Source: Bacteroidales bacterium (GTDB taxonomy: Bacteria > Bacteroidota > Bacteroidia > Bacteroidales > Muribaculaceae). Taken from it: 39,693 bases of DNA. The number at the start of each line of letters is the position of its first letter. Position 1 is the stretch's first letter. The notes below the pieces were generated by a model that saw only the letters and a list, made by a program, of their open reading frames with translations, did not search any database and was not told the origin of the DNA. The position numbers and the translations under genes are program-made. Positions 39,602 through 39,693 of this stretch are shown in pieces. The stretch is taken from NCBI GenBank assembly GCA_030524765.1, contig JAUNGA010000015.1, positions 1 through 39,693 of the forward strand, given 5' to 3'.

Positions 39602-39693
39602 ACATCGCTCGCGCCATCGATAAAGCGAAAAAAACGGGCACGGCTGACGCATCTTAAATAAACTTAACGGCTGTTGACCAATATAAAACGGTT

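Overview
The window reads as a chromosomal segment from the Bacteroidales. Four lines support this: at least a dozen TAnnTTTG (-7) promoter boxes, a SusC/SusD polysaccharide-utilisation locus (PUL), Bacteroidetes-restricted families (DUF4270, DUF6377-type regulator, BACON, DUF2807) and lipoprotein signals with acidic residues after the cysteine. The GC-rich codon use with AT-rich intergenic DNA would suit a Muribaculaceae-like gut commensal, but that family-level placement is inference. I saw no phage, transposase, integrase or CRISPR array.

Layout. (1) 1-10,970, mostly minus strand: a partial tRNA-Thr, a DUF4270 lipoprotein with a half-length glycogen-synthase-like protein, the ptb-buk pair, a YitT-family membrane protein, nagB, and a four-gene operon (cytidylate-kinase-like, unknown 126-aa protein, cyclophilin lipoprotein, M16 peptidase). 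One plus-strand exported alpha/beta hydrolase (6721) converges on the last of these. A structured, terminator-ended element lies upstream of nagB and may be a small RNA or attenuator. (2) 11,040-24,217, plus strand: a PUL with a membrane-spanning regulator, SusC, SusD, a surface glycan-binding lipoprotein with a duplicated domain, a GH16 laminarinase-like lipoprotein with a BACON domain, a GH5 lipoprotein and a periplasmic GH3. Together these fit beta-glucan (1,3- or mixed-linkage) capture, import and hydrolysis to glucose. (3) 24,226-25,222: a DUF2807 lipoprotein and tRNA-Leu(CAA) on the minus strand, then the divergent rlmN promoter. (4) 25,238-30,431, plus strand: a close-packed housekeeping operon, rlmN-pdxA-glutaminyl cyclase-sufE-peptide transporter. 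(5) 30,458-39,693: a 68-aa membrane protein, a stand-alone trpB2, nifJ (pyruvate:ferredoxin oxidoreductase) and a secreted 1099-aa GH13 alpha-amylase with repeated C-terminal modules and a sorting-signal-like tail.

How it works together: regions 2 and 5 degrade glycans outside the cytoplasm; pyruvate is oxidised by NifJ, and acyl-CoA can be turned into acid plus ATP by Ptb-Buk. SusC and GH3 have signal peptides that would expose an N-terminal Gln, a substrate type for the glutaminyl cyclase encoded in region 4. The less ordinary items are the candidate RNA before nagB, the half glycogen synthase paired with DUF4270, a short motif shared by the regulator and susC control regions, a hairpin between the SusCD-type genes and the enzyme genes, and the duplicated modules of the binding protein and the amylase.
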